A DNA stretch of 64,000 bases from Sepioteuthis lessoniana (GCA_963585895.1 CAUZXS010004388.1:5001-69000); one strand, 5' to 3'. Positions 34,315 to 45,077 are shown, counted from the first letter of the stretch. Notes: generated by a model from the letters alone, not told the origin. Made by a program: numbers and translations.

Positions 34315-34610
34315 TGTAATATAATGGCCGAGGGATCTCGTTTTATATATCTTGCCCTTGGGTTTAGTGAGGCTGAGAACCTTTCGGCTCAGTGCATGGG
34401 TTAGTTAGGTGCAAACTTGAGAGCAGGTGTTGACACGCGCGCGGGGAGGATGTGTCGTTCACAGATATCAAAATAAAAATCTCAGGACCAGAGGATGTGA
34501 ATGACGTCATGCACCGGAAGCGTGCACGGAGGATTTTGGGAGATTTTAGAAAAGTCAGTTGAGTTGAGAACTAGACTCCGAACGGGAAGGATCGACTTTC
34601 GGGGCTCGCT
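34315..34610 (+). mobile_element. family E LTR with CRE, truncated
   Basis: It starts TGTAATATAATGGCCGAGGG and continues with CCTTTCGGCTCAGTGCATGG and an ATGACGTCAT palindrome near 34514. It stops matching the other copies after GGGGCTCGC, near 34605. Confidence 0.7.
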
Positions 34611-35121
34611 AAAGAGTAAAATCAATGGAGACTTGAGTCAGTAGCATTTATATTGATAATAGACATCATTTTACCATAAAAATACTCACGTTCTATGTAT
34701 GATTTTAAACTGTATCGGATGGCGTGACTCAAGTTTTGAAAGCCTTACCTTAAATGGACTCAACAATAAACTAAAATACCCCCAAGTTCCATTTTAACCC
34801 TCAAATGCTTATTAAATAGTTTAAAAAATCATTATTTAAAAATTCGTTACTTTGTAGACTGATTTTTTATTTAACTGCATTTTCGAGAAAGAAACAAAAA
34901 AAAAACAAAACAAAAAAAACAACATAAATCAAATACTAAATATTCTTGTATATGTTATAGGAATTTATGGATGTGTGTGGTATTCATTGAGACGGCCACT
35001 ATCCTGTTCCTATAATGCATTAGTCTATCTAAGAGAAAACCAACACAGAATATTTCGGTAAGAAAAAACAGAGTCGATTTAGACTACAGCGACATACATT
35101 TTATATATATATATCATACAT
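34611..35121. other. no gene recognised
   Basis: AT-rich sequence; nothing supported. Confidence 0.5.
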
Positions 35122-35379
35122 TATTAAGAAACAGCGGTTAGAGTGTTCGCCAATGGCCCGGGAGACCTGGGTTCAATCCCAGGTCGAGTCATACCAAAGA
35201 CTCAAAAAATGGTACTTGATGCCTCCTTGCTTAACACTCAGCATTATAAGGTACGGATCAAGGGTAAAGTGGAGCAATCCAGGGAAAGGAGTCGCGCCCT
35301 CCCCTACACCTTGGTGTAGTAAGCTATCGAAAAGGGAGCCTTCGGGTCACTCTCGACTATGGTCGACTATTAAGAAACA
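35122..35379 (+). mobile_element. SINE family I, full length, 12-bp duplication
   Basis: TATTAAGAAACA flanks the element at 35122-35133 and 35368-35379. The 234-bp insert carries the box A region (GCGGTTAGAGTGTTCG), box B GGTTCAATCCCAG, CTTAACACTCAGCATTATAAG and the AAGGGAGCC end. The long open frame across this SINE and the next one is fortuitous. Confidence 0.9.
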
Positions 35380-35423
35380 TAACATACTGTCCCAAAATGT
35401 AAAAAAGGTAGATAAGCTGTTTC

Positions 35424-35687
35424 ACAGAACCAACGGGGGGTGTCCTCGTGGTGTAATGGTTAAAGCGATGGACTGCAGAATCGTAGCACGCGAGTTCGTA
35501 CTCCAGTCGCGCCATTACGTTCACTTTCGGGCAAATACCCTTGGGAAAGGTATGAACCCCCTTATCCTCCCAGCTATGGGTTAAATAGTACCACTACTGT
35601 TCTTCCAGGAGAATGGCTTTGGCATTAAATAACCTAAAAAGAGTGGATATGCCATTAAACAAAGAAACCAAACCAAACAGAACCAAC
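35424..35687 (+). mobile_element. SINE family A, full length, 11-bp duplication
   Basis: ACAGAACCAAC occurs at 35424-35434 and 35677-35687. The 242-bp insert has box A GTGGTGTAATGGTTAAAG, box B GAGTTCGTACTCC, GGAAAGGTATGAACCCCCTT, ATGGGTTAAATAGTACCAC, TTTGGCATTAAATAACC and an ACCAAACC tail. It is the best reference copy of the family in the window. Confidence 0.92.
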
Positions 35688-36224
35688 AGGCCGATAGAGG
35701 CGGTTAAAAACTTATTTTTTTCTGGAGTAAGGAAATGGTATACGATGGTAATTTGCATGCCCGTGCTGTTCGCAAAGGCAGAGACGAAAGGCAGGACCTT
35801 TCAGTCTGATGTCTGGTACCAAAAGTGATAGAACTCATTTCTCGAAATGTCACATGACCAAAACATCATGTGATTCTCGGAAGCTCCGCCTACAGCTCCC
35901 TCCCCAAAAGGAAATCACTAGGTTTAGTTCCCCAACAACGTAATTGAGTTGATCTTGTTTTTCCTTCCGTTGTGTTCCGTGTTAGTATATCAGGGATATA
36001 CAAATACTAATATCAGTTCTTGGTGACTCCTGTTTGTTAAAGAATCAAATCTTCATTAGTGGAATGGTCAGAGTTATCAAAACTCTGAAGTCTTGGTATA
36101 ACGGTGAGGTCTAGTGATGAACACCTAGAATGATTCGCTGTGCTTACACAAATGTATTGGGCCCCTTACGTGGCGTGATAATTCGTGTCTTGTGTTCATT
36201 ACATGGTTAGGTTAGAACTAGAAC
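35688..36224. other. no gene recognised
   Basis: TTGGGCCCCTTACGTGG near 36157 resembles TTTGGCCCCTTAGTGTG at about 30173. The pair may mark the edge of an LTR and leader of an unseen element. No further support. Confidence 0.35.
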
Positions 36225-36556
36225 TACGAGGGGCATACGATAAGTTTCCAGACTTTTTTTCGTATGGGCACTTTTATTGATTGTACACACGTGAAACTCT
36301 CGTTCCCTTCGAGGTAATCTCCTTCGGCTGTAATGCACTTGTTGTATCGTTCCAACAACTTCTGGAAAGCCCCATGGAAGTCCTCTTGTGTGAGCGTGTC
36401 AATGACCTTCGTCACAGCCTCTTTCATCTCCTCAATTGTCTCATAACGACAGCCTGTGAGCTTAGGGAATAAGCAAAAGTCACAGGGAGCAAAGTCTGGA
36501 CTATAGGGAGGCTGAGGAACTGACTCGATGCCCATCTTGGTCAAATAGTCTGTGAC
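36225..36556 (-). mobile_element. mariner copy b, truncated
   Basis: The left end TACGAGGGGCATACGATAAG is the cleanest terminal sequence of the family here. The minus strand encodes TKMGIESVPQPPYSPDFAPC, DFCLFPKLTGC and the LLERYNKCI...EGDYLEGN C-terminus. The match stops at about 36556, before the deletion junction. Confidence 0.85.
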
Positions 36557-36559
36557 CTC

Positions 36560-36665
36560 ATCTTACCTCACCTCCAAAATACTTCAAATCCCTCCAACTA
36601 AATACTTCTTACCCCACCTCCTAAATACTTCTTACCCCCTCCTAAATACTTCTCACCCCACCTTC
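36560..36665 (+). repeat. short tandem repeat, about 26-bp unit
   Basis: CCTCCTAAATACTTCTTACCCC recurs about four times with small changes, directly abutting the broken end of the mariner copy. Confidence 0.7.
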
Positions 36666-37159
36666 TACGAAAAAACAAAACAAACATCAGTGTTTTATTT
36701 TTAAATAAATCGGTAAATAAACGCCGCAGAACATTAATTCGAAACTGTTATTGTTGTTTGGGAAATAACTTTCATCTGATGTCCTGAAATCGATATTTTA
36801 ATTGATTTGTCCCGTTATAAGGAAATCCTGAAATCGATATTTCAATAGATTTGTCCCATTATAAAGAAGAAGAAAATAAGCAAAACGAAAAACAACGAAA
36901 TGTAGAAAAAGATATAAATAATCTCTCTCTCTCTCTCTCTCTCTGTCACACATACACACACACAGCCATACACACAAACACCTAATTTTTTTATATGCAG
37001 AGAGACGCGTATGTATAATAGAAATATGAAGAAAGTCGGAAAAATCAAACACTTAAAACTGATTTACAGGCGCGATATTTCGTTCTTTTATTTCATTTAA
37101 GAACGAAATATCGCCCCTCTAAATTGGTTTTAAGTGTTTGATTTAACCAACTTTCCACA
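36666..37159. repeat. duplicated 43-bp unit and fold-back hairpin
   Basis: ATCCTGAAATCGATATTT(T/C)AAT(T/A)GATTTGTCCC occurs twice in tandem (about 36779 and 36824). (CT)n/(CA)n lies at 36921-36980. At 37042-37144 there is a hairpin: AAATCAAACACTTAAAAC (37042-37059) pairs perfectly with 37127-37144, and GCGATATTTCGTTCTT (37072-37087) with 37099-37114, leaving an 11-nt loop. This is the form of a small fold-back element. Confidence 0.75.
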
Positions 37160-38071
37160 TACGTAGTGCCTTTAATAAGTTTCCAGACTTATTTTGTACA
37201 GGCATTTAGAATTGTCATAGACTCTTGAAAATTCAGTATGTTATTGCTATACATCTTATGGAATGACTGACCAATTTTAATGATTTTAGGTTCAAAGGAA
37301 CAACTACAGCAGCAATTAGAATACACCCTACTAAAACCTGATTGTCACAACTTGTCAATTTCAAAAACCCAATGAGGACTCTTCAGAAAAACGATATGCT
37401 ATAAAATTGTGTTTTAAACTTGGAAAAAATGCCACAGAAACGTATGGAATGCTTCTGACTACTTTTGGAGCATCTTGCATGAATCGAGCATCAGTTTTTG
37501 AGTGGCATAAGAGATTCAAGGAAGGCCAGGGGTCTGTGAGGGATGATGAGAGGTGTGGAAGGAGTAAGGAAGTCAATACACCAGAGTTGATAGGCCAAAG
37601 GGTTAGGGTTAGGGTTACAATGTTGAGGTTTTAAGGGAATTCAGGAAGAGATTCTGTCGGAAGAGATTCCGTTGGAAGAGATTCCTTGGGAAGAGGCCAG
37701 CACTCTTCAAATCGGCTCAGTGGCATTTCCACCAGGACAATGCACCAGTCCACAACTCCATCCTTGTCACAGACGATTTGACCAAGATGGGCATCAAGAC
37801 AGTTCCTCAGCCTCCCTATAGTCCAGACCTTGCTCCCTGTGACTTTTGCTTATTCCCTAAGCTCACAGGCTGTCGTTATGAGACAATTGAGGAGATGAAA
37901 GAGGCTGTGACGAAGGTCATTGACACGCTCACACAAGAGGACTTCGACGGTACAACAAGTGCATTGCAGCCGGAGGAGATTACTTCGAAGGGGACTAGAG
38001 TTTCATGTGTGTACTATCAATATAAGTGCCCATACGTAAAACGTCTGGAAACTTACTTAATGATCCTCGTA
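37160..38071 (+). mobile_element. mariner copy c, internally deleted
   Basis: TA borders both ends (37160, 38070), with inner ends AAGTTTCCAGAC / GTCTGGAAACTT. The N-terminal half (about 37385-37600) includes FKLGKNATETYGMLLTTFGA and [13 protein letters not shown]. At 37600-37617 three GGGTTA units mark the junction. The C-terminal half then contains GQWHFHQDNAPVHNSIL and TKMGIKTVPQPPYSPDLAPC with exactly 34 residues between the last two catalytic Asp residues. The first Asp is deleted. A few codons near 37948 are also missing. Confidence 0.9.
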
Positions 38072-38346
38072 TTTCTATCATATTATCAGATTCACCACAA
38101 TCTATCATTTCAACACGCATATGTATTTATATACACACGCGCGCACATATATACACACATATATACACACCCAGGTATTTATATAAATAAGAATTTATAC
38201 ATACACACACATGAATATATACATACGCCTATATACACGCCCAGACAAATGTATAAATATGCATAAAAACACGCACTTTTGTTTGCTGGAAAATCTAATT
38301 CATTTAAAAAAAACATAAAGAAAACAAAGTTAGTTTTCATTTTCAT
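38072..38346. other. no gene; (TACACA)-rich low complexity
   Basis: ATATACACAC-type repeats at about 38130-38260 give spurious frames on both strands. Confidence 0.6.
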
Positions 38347-38864
38347 AGTACCATAGCCAGATACGGATATGTTCATAACATATGTACATAAAACATAGGA
38401 ATCCCGAAATACGAAAAACACGTAACGACTTCTTAGTTCAGGTACGAAACTTTTTATTACCTCTGAGTTTAAGGGTTCTTCGACATAAAGAGAGAGGTAC
38501 ACATTCTTTCTATTCTGGCCCCCCACCTTATCTCGTGCGGCGCCCGTAGCGCGCAAATTCGCCTGGCCTCTGCGAGCCCCGAAAGTCGACCCTTCCCGTT
38601 CGGAGTCTAGTTCTCAACTCAACTAACTGACTTTTTCAAAATCCCCCAAATCCTCCGCGCGCTTCTGGTGCGTGACGTCACCTGCACTCTCTAGTCCCGT
38701 TTCCCTTCTGGGCTATTGTGACATCTCTGAGTGACACATCCGCTCCGCCTGCGTGAACACCTGCGTTAATGTTGCACCTAAGTAACCCATGCACCGAGCC
38801 GAAAGGCTCCCAGCCTAACTAAACCCAAAAGCATAAAACGAAATTCCTCGGCCATTATATTACA
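38347..38864 (-). mobile_element. solo LTR, family E with CRE, 4-bp duplication TCAT
   Basis: TCAT flanks the element (38343-38346, 38865-38868). On the minus strand it starts TGTAATATAATGGCCGAGGA, has the palindrome GTGACGTCAC near 38674 and GGTAATAAAAAG as the poly(A) signal. Co-linear with the copy at 44556-45077. Confidence 0.88.
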
Positions 38865-39231
38865 TCATACATTTTAAAGATCTCAGAATTCATTGCAAAA
38901 AAACAAAAAAATGAAAGAAAGAGAAAAACACAGAACAGTAATTTGAACTGTGTTAAAGCTGTTGTGTGTTCCATTTGTTTATTTTATCGGCAGTGTCATG
39001 ATTTATTACAGAGAAACCTCGTTCCTTTTCTTCGACAGATGGTGATCAAAAACATAATTATCCAAAATTTTTATGTTAATAAATTCTCGGAAAATGTTTA
39101 CCTTCCTTAAATAACGCTTTTTATATTGGTTCTCTCGCGGGCCTCAGTAGAAAAAATATCGTCCAATGAAAAACCACACTAATAAGAAAGAAAAGGAGAC
39201 TAAAAAAAGTATAATTTAGATAAAATACTTC
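38865..39231. other. no feature recognised
   Basis: AT-rich; nothing supported. Confidence 0.5.
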
Positions 39232-39710
39232 TGTAGCAGTCACAGATCTATTTCCTCTCGCGAATCAGTGCCTCTGCCAAGCGATTCAGCCACACACTGA
39301 CCAATCAGGGACACAGCGCATTGATTCCTTCTTCCTCTCTAAAACTATTTTTTCTACCCCTTCATGGAAGTCACGACAAGCCAGAGAGCACCTAGTTAGC
39401 AACAAAAACTGACCTCTCTCGCATCCTCAGTAACAGACATTCCACATGGAAAACCTTCACTGAAGAACACACTGCTACTAGTTTCACACACAGAACCCGC
39501 CTTGCGCCAGTCACACGAGCTATCCACTACAGTGACACACACTATCCTACGACACCAAAAAGAACCTTTTCTCACTCTGACTCGTTTACTTCTGCTACTA
39601 TGATAAATCTTTCGTTGTTGTGTTTCCAAAAGAAGTTTTGTTGTTTATTTGTATTGTCAATTAATTTATAGTGTTATGGAAACAAATCATTAAAAACACT
39701 AAACTTCTTT
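39232..39710 (+). mobile_element. family C second block, separate copy
   Basis: TGTAGCAGTCACAGATCTATT, CGCGAATCAGTGCC, ATTCCTTCTTCCTCTC, and ACTTCTGCTACTATGATAAAT match 16115-16570 in order. It occurs here without the 15.4-kb first block, so the two blocks can move or persist separately. Confidence 0.6.
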
Positions 39711-40132
39711 CTTTCTTTTTAAATCTAATCATTTTTATTTATTTGTAAAGTATTTTTTGATTAATTAACAAAATCTCAGTCACATGCAGTGAGTGGAAAG
39801 AGTTTAATTTACGGATGTCAGGTTGAATCAAAGGAGTTAAACACAAATATTTTTTTCTTTTCTTAATCACATCCTTTGAAGATTCAACTTTGAAAACGAA
39901 TGAAATAAGATAAAATGAATGCCCAGAAGAATGGGGTGGAGATGAGCGCATGAGAACAAAACAAAAAAACATTGTCATAAGAATTTTGAGGAAAAAAGAA
40001 GTCTCTTTAAAGAAACCTTATCTTTTATTGCTTTAAAATACCGACATTTTTTAAAAATTAAAAACCGATCATTAGCTGATTTAGGGGAAGATTAAAAAAG
40101 CGGCGTTTTAGCAGATGCGTTTTTTCGTTTAT

Positions 40133-40188
<56 letters not shown>

Positions 40189-40265
40189 GATATATCCCTG
40201 GGGGAATATAATCTGTATAAATAAGACTCAACCCACAGAGTAGGTTATAACAAATTTATCGTACG
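39711..40265. other. no gene; (AC)n(AT)n microsatellite
   Basis: (AC)n/(AT)n occupies about 40135-40190. AACAAATTTATCGTAC just before the next LTR also occurs at about 13955, so the LTR landed in an older repeat. Confidence 0.55.
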
Positions 40266-40758
40266 TGTAGGGTTTGATGACTTTTGAAGGTCAGGGGCTA
40301 AGGGCAAGGCTGTGTTGCCGTTGATATCTGACTCCATATTTTGGTTATATTATTTTACCCCACGTTGACTGGCCGGCGCAATGCCTTGCCCAAAGAAAGT
40401 CCCAAAAGAAATATACAAAAAGAAAAGATAGAAATAGATAAGAGGCGAAAACATTTCTTCTATACTTTCCTTTATTTATTTGGGTGAAGGGACTAACCAA
40501 CGCTACGTACGAAGACGTAGCGTAGTGCCCAAAACACCAGACAGCAAAATGGTGTTGTTGGTTCGACGGATACTGCCTGAAAGCGCAAGATAATATCGTC
40601 TTCTTTTTCAAGATGAATCTCTTTTTTCTTTTACGCATGCGTCATCTCCTTTTCCGTTAGAGACCTCTGGGAGTTTCTTCAAATTTCATAGTTTTCTTTT
40701 TATCTATTTATTTATTTTTTTAAATTTAATTTTTTAATTTATTTATTCATTCCCTACA
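40266..40758 (-). mobile_element. solo LTR, family D variant, 4-bp duplication TACG
   Basis: TACG lies at 40262-40265 and 40759-40762. The element has TGTAGGG...CCCTACA ends. Its central and 3' parts match the 19.4- and 23.9-kb LTRs inverted, but the U3-like part is different and contains ACGCATGCGT near 40633. Confidence 0.9.
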
Positions 40759-41136
40759 TACGTAATTACAACGTAACAAATAATACATTGACTCTCGATC
40801 GTATCTTGAATGCCAGAGTAGTTACTCTCGCTTCATACTGGTTACTGCTTGCTAGCGTCCTTTATGGACTGAGTAATCCATTCTCAGGGGGTGTCAAGAT
40901 CTTCCACTATATCAATATATATATATATAGAATGAAATAGAATAAAACCTCACGACACTGTGTTTCACGTTATCATTATCACCTGCTACTATCTTCACGC
41001 GAAGCTCAGAGTCGTAAGTTTTCATTCTATTTATTGTTGAAAATATTGTGGTATTGCTCTGTATTTTAATCCATAGAGCACTCTATTTTACTGATTAAAA
41101 ACGTTTTCAGTGGTAATATATATATATATATATATA
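40759..41136. other. no gene recognised
   Basis: AT-rich with short (AT)n runs near 40915 and 41118. Confidence 0.5.
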
Positions 41137-41476
41137 TAGGTCCACGAAGAGATTTGTATTTTTTTAAATTTATTTATTTTGTTTTTACATAGGTATTATA
41201 TATGTATATGTTTCCAGCTTGCTGCTTTCGTCAGAGGGTCAACACAGGCACTTTATACAAGGACATCACAACACAAGAGTAATATCAAAATAGAAGAAAA
41301 CGGAAAATTAAATGTTTCGAAACGCATATACCAATTTAGTCGAGGTAAATTTTAAATAGTGCCAATATATCAAACCAACGACTACACACTACTTCAAATA
41401 AAGGAAAGGAATTTTATAGATAAATTTAAACCAACGTTGAATAAAACATGAATCGTAAACACACAAATGGAAATAA

Positions 41477-41509
<33 letters not shown>

Positions 41510-41634
41510 AGTAATTAAAAACCATTCAAACTGCAAAGACGTGTAAGTTACAATCTCATTGAATACCCATTAACTAGACCTTGTGCCAGACATATTTTCT
41601 GACGAAAAAATCAAACTGCAAACACACACACACA

Positions 41635-41698
<64 letters not shown>

Positions 41699-42175
41699 AA
41701 CATGCATAGATATGTGTATACATATACACAGACAAAAACTATTAGAAAAAAGTTACCAGTAAAATTTAACCCACACTGTCACACACACACACAAAAATAC
41801 CCAAGACACCTACTCACACACACAGAGAAAAAAAATAACTGTGAGTGAAACACAAAACCACTCCAACGCACACACATACATACACAACGACAAAAACATA
41901 TCAAATATTAAAGAGGGGTAAAGCAGAATAAGGTAAACACACTCTAAGAAAAAGAGAGGATGACCTCTATATAAAACCCATAACCAAAGGAAAAACATTC
42001 AAACTGCGAACTAGAGTGATTTCAAGTCTCATTGACTACCCCATTAACAAAGCCTTGTGGCATATATGTTCTCTGACGAAAGTAACAAGCTAGAAACATA
42101 CACATATATAATACGTATGTAAGAACAAAACAAATAAATTTTAAAAAGATACAAATCTCTACGTGGTCCTACCTA
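41137..42175. mobile_element. element with about 100-bp inverted ends, Penelope-like candidate
   Basis: The left arm (41137-41240) TAGGTCCACGAAGAGATTTG ... GTTTCCAGCTTGCTGCTTTCG ... is the inverse of the right arm (about 42060-42173). An internal block (41525-41605) is also a direct repeat of 41995-42080. CTGACGA followed 13 nt later by GAAA, the two core strings of a hammerhead ribozyme, occurs in both arms (41211-41235 minus; 42073-42096 plus). The inside is (CA)n and (TA)n. Inverted ends with hammerhead-like cores are described for Penelope-type retroelements. No reverse transcriptase is present. Confidence 0.5.
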
Positions 42176-42242
42176 TTTCAAAAAATATTTTTTTATTCTT
42201 TCTTTGGACCTATAACAAACATTTTATATATGTATACATAAG

Positions 42243-43250
42243 TTTGCCGACCGTAGTCGACGGCAACTCGAAGGCTCCTTTTTCAATAGCTACTCCACCG
42301 AAGTTAGGGGAGGACGCTACTGTAGGGGGTGACATTGTGTTTTGATACTTAATTTCCATTTTGTAGTGGTATATTTAATTTGTTTTTATATGTGGTTGCG
42401 TTTCTCACAATTCGGAAGGTCACCAATTTGTAGGGGGACATGTTGTTTTGGTATATATGTTTGGTCCCCCAAAATTTATGTTGTAGTTTGGTATATGTTT
42501 AGTGGTATATTTAAAACATTACTATGGTTCTATTACTGTTCGTGAAAATATTCTGTGTGTGTGTATGTGTGTGTGACTAACACAACTAAAAACTATAAAA
42601 AGGACTAAATGACAAAGTGTCCTATGCATGTTAACTACGTATTTCTAAATGTTCGTTTCTTTCTGTGACTCGACGCAATTGCTGTTTTCGAGGCTGGAAA
42701 AAAGTCTCACAGACAAGGTATACTGAGGAAAGGAATGTTTGCATGGCTTATACATTTTGTGGCGTTTGACGTCTGTTGGTGAATATGAGAGAGTGATAGT
42801 ATTCTCTCTGGAAGTCACACTGGAGAGAGTGTTCTAGCCCTGCAAGTGAAATTATGAAAAAGAGGAAGAGTATTTGAAGACGAAGTACTTATAGAAAATA
42901 CGTGTCTTGGAATCGGCTCCAAAAACGCAGGACGTAGTTTTAAACACTGATCTCGTGGTTCTCCTGGCCAATGGTTTCCCGAGACTGAATATTTGCGTGC
43001 GTCCGCCATCTTTGTCTCGGGAACAAGTGGCATACCGCCCATTTTAAATTATAGGAGTGTAAGTCCTATACCACTCCTTTCCCTGGATTGCTTCACTAAC
43101 CCTTGATTCGTACCTTATAATTCTGAGTGTTAAACAAAGAGGTATCAAGTACCATTATTAGAGTTTTTGGTATGAATGGACCTGGAATTGAACGCCGGTC
43201 TCCCGAACCATTGGTGAATACTTTAACCATTATGGCAATGGGCTGGTATA
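42243..43250 (-). mobile_element. SINE family I split by a later insertion
   Basis: GCCGACCGTAGTCGACGGC ... GGGGAGGACGCTACT (to 42321) and ACTCCTTTCCCTGGATTGC ... (from about 43073) join into the uninterrupted family I order seen at 59884-60140. The tRNA-like head (minus strand) ends near 43250. The sequence between is the family F element. Confidence 0.8.
42322..43071 (+). mobile_element. family F element, copy 2
   Basis: It starts GTAGGGGGTGACAT next to TACT (42318-42321) and ends in the ATAGGAGTGTAAGTCCTAT hairpin beside CACT (43072-43075), fitting a 4-bp TACT duplication with one change. The GTGTGTG, TAACAC and CCAAT-like blocks match copies 1 and 3. The 75-residue minus-strand frame differs between copies and is not a gene. 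Confidence 0.7.
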
Positions 43251-43463
43251 TACAGGTTGTCTCAATATACATGGGACCCATGTGACTGCTAATAACTCTT
43301 CTACTGTAGGGTGACATGTTAGTTTTGATTTAGTGTTTAGTTCCCCCACCATCTATTGTTGTTGGTTTATATTTGGAAAAGGCAAATGAAGTCAAGAGAT
43401 GAAACGACGCGGAGAAAAAAACATTCTAAACAAAGCAGTACAAACAAAATTAGATTAACATAT

Positions 43464-44503
43464 TGTCACGTGATATCCCACTGAGACGATGGAAGTGGGA
43501 TGACTACTATCCTCTTAGTTTGAATTAACAGTAACCTGATTTGGGTGACATCTAGTAGCCCTAACAAAATCGCCTGACCTGGGGGGGGGAGGAAGGTAGA
43601 AGCCAAACGATTGGATGGGACCCTAAAACGGAAGTGGGGACTCCCTCCCGTCAGCGGAAATAGAAAAGAAAAAGGTCAGTTGTTTTGGCAGGGTTCGTAG
43701 CGGACAGAGGAACCAAAGCCAGTATTCCGGGTAGAAGACAAAAGAATATCTGAGACACGAGGGACCCGAGTTCTTCAAGCCAGTATTAAAAATAGCATAA
43801 AGCCTATTAGCCCGTGAAAGAAGAAAGATTCTCCAGTGGAACCCCGTCGAAAAATAAGATAAGTAACTTTGGGGCTATTTCTCCTTTATACCCAAAATTA
43901 TATACCTCTCTCTCTCTCTCTCTCTCTCAATTTGAAGAAACGAAAGAACAGAAAAGAAGAAAGACATTTATGTTCGTGGACTGTCCATTTATTATATATT
44001 TGACACTTTGAAAGTGTATCTCTTTGTATAGTAAAGGATTCATGTATTTTTAGGTTACCACGTGGTCGAAGTTGTTCTTTGCAGTTCTGCTACGAATTTG
44101 TTGTGTCACATTTCCTTTTCAGCTTCTATTCGCCTTATGTTATCTTGCTTAGAATTGTCCTATTAATTCCTTTAAAATATCACACGGGAAACCGGAGTTG
44201 CCGACTGCTACAATATAATGTTATTACGACTAAAACCTATAGGTCCATATCTTCTGTTGTCTAGGGGAGGAAGTTTAGTGGCCTTGGTGGGTGTGTGGAT
44301 AGTGTGAAATTTGGAACCCCTTGCCAGCGGCGGTCAGTCTGGCCCTAAATTAATCCCTCACGTAATATGCCAGGTCTTATATGCCTGAGAGAAAAACTCT
44401 GAACGAGGACTTATTCTATAGGGGATCAAGTGCCAACCTGCTCCGTCTTCACACGTGCAAAAATAAAGTCCCGTTTTGGGATTTTAGTCAATTTGCCGTC
44501 ACA
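43464..44503. mobile_element. solo LTR, 1040 bp, 4-bp duplication ATAT
   Basis: It begins TGTCACGTGATATCCC and ends TTGCCGTCACA, with ATAT at 43460-43463 and 44504-44507. It contains (CT)n at 43910-43928 and AATAAAG near 44461. No other copy is in the window, so the LTR call rests on TG/CA ends, the duplication and the restored target. Small open frames inside have no motif. Confidence 0.7.
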
Positions 44504-44555
44504 ATATCAACAAGTACATTAAATGAAATATTTCAAAACATTACGAGTGTTCTAC

Positions 44556-45077
44556 TGTACCATGGCCATATACATGAATATGCGAAATTTACATGGGGCG
44601 TTCATTACATATATACAAAGAACATAGGAATCTGGAAATTCGAAAACACGTAACGACTTCTTTGTTCAGGTACGAAACCTTTTTATTACTTTGGAGTTAA
44701 AGGTTTCGACATAAGGAGAGAGACACAATCTTTTTATGCTGGCTTCTTCATCTGGCCCCTATCTCGTGCGACACCCATAGCACGCAAATTCGTCTCGCCT
44801 CAGCGAGCCTCAAAAGTCGAACCTCCTCGTTCGGCGTCTAGTTTCAACTCTCTTAACTTTCTTCATATTCCCAAAATCCTCCACGCGCTTCCGGTGTGTG
44901 ACGTCATTCGCACCCTGTCACCCCGTTTCGTCTTGGGCTATTGTGATATCTCTGAGTGACACGTCCGCCCGCGCACGCACGTTAACACCTGCATCAAGTT
45001 TGCACCTAACTAACCAAGGTTGTCAGCCTAACTAAACCCAAAGGCATGAACCAAAATCACTCGGCCATTATATTACA
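44556..45077 (-). mobile_element. solo LTR, family E with CRE, 4-bp duplication CTAC
   Basis: CTAC lies at 44552-44555 and 45078-45081. The plus strand reads TGTACCATGGCC ... ATTATATTACA. GTGACGTCAT occurs near 44898. Co-linear with 38347-38864 over its whole length. Confidence 0.9.

Noticed and set aside
35153..35584. 143-residue plus-strand open frame
   Set aside because: It spans two adjacent SINEs (I and A) and translates their tRNA-like heads and bodies; no conserved protein.
37600..37619. Interstitial telomere or chromosome-fusion scar
   Set aside because: Only two or three units, and the same position inside several dispersed mariner copies, so it belongs to the element and not to a chromosome fusion here.
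41640..41695. (TA)n tract as an origin or centromere signal
   Set aside because: Simple microsatellite, one of many (AC)n/(AT)n runs in the window.
42815..43042. 75-residue minus-strand frame
   Set aside because: Inside family F; not preserved in copies at 20.7 and 45.5 kb.
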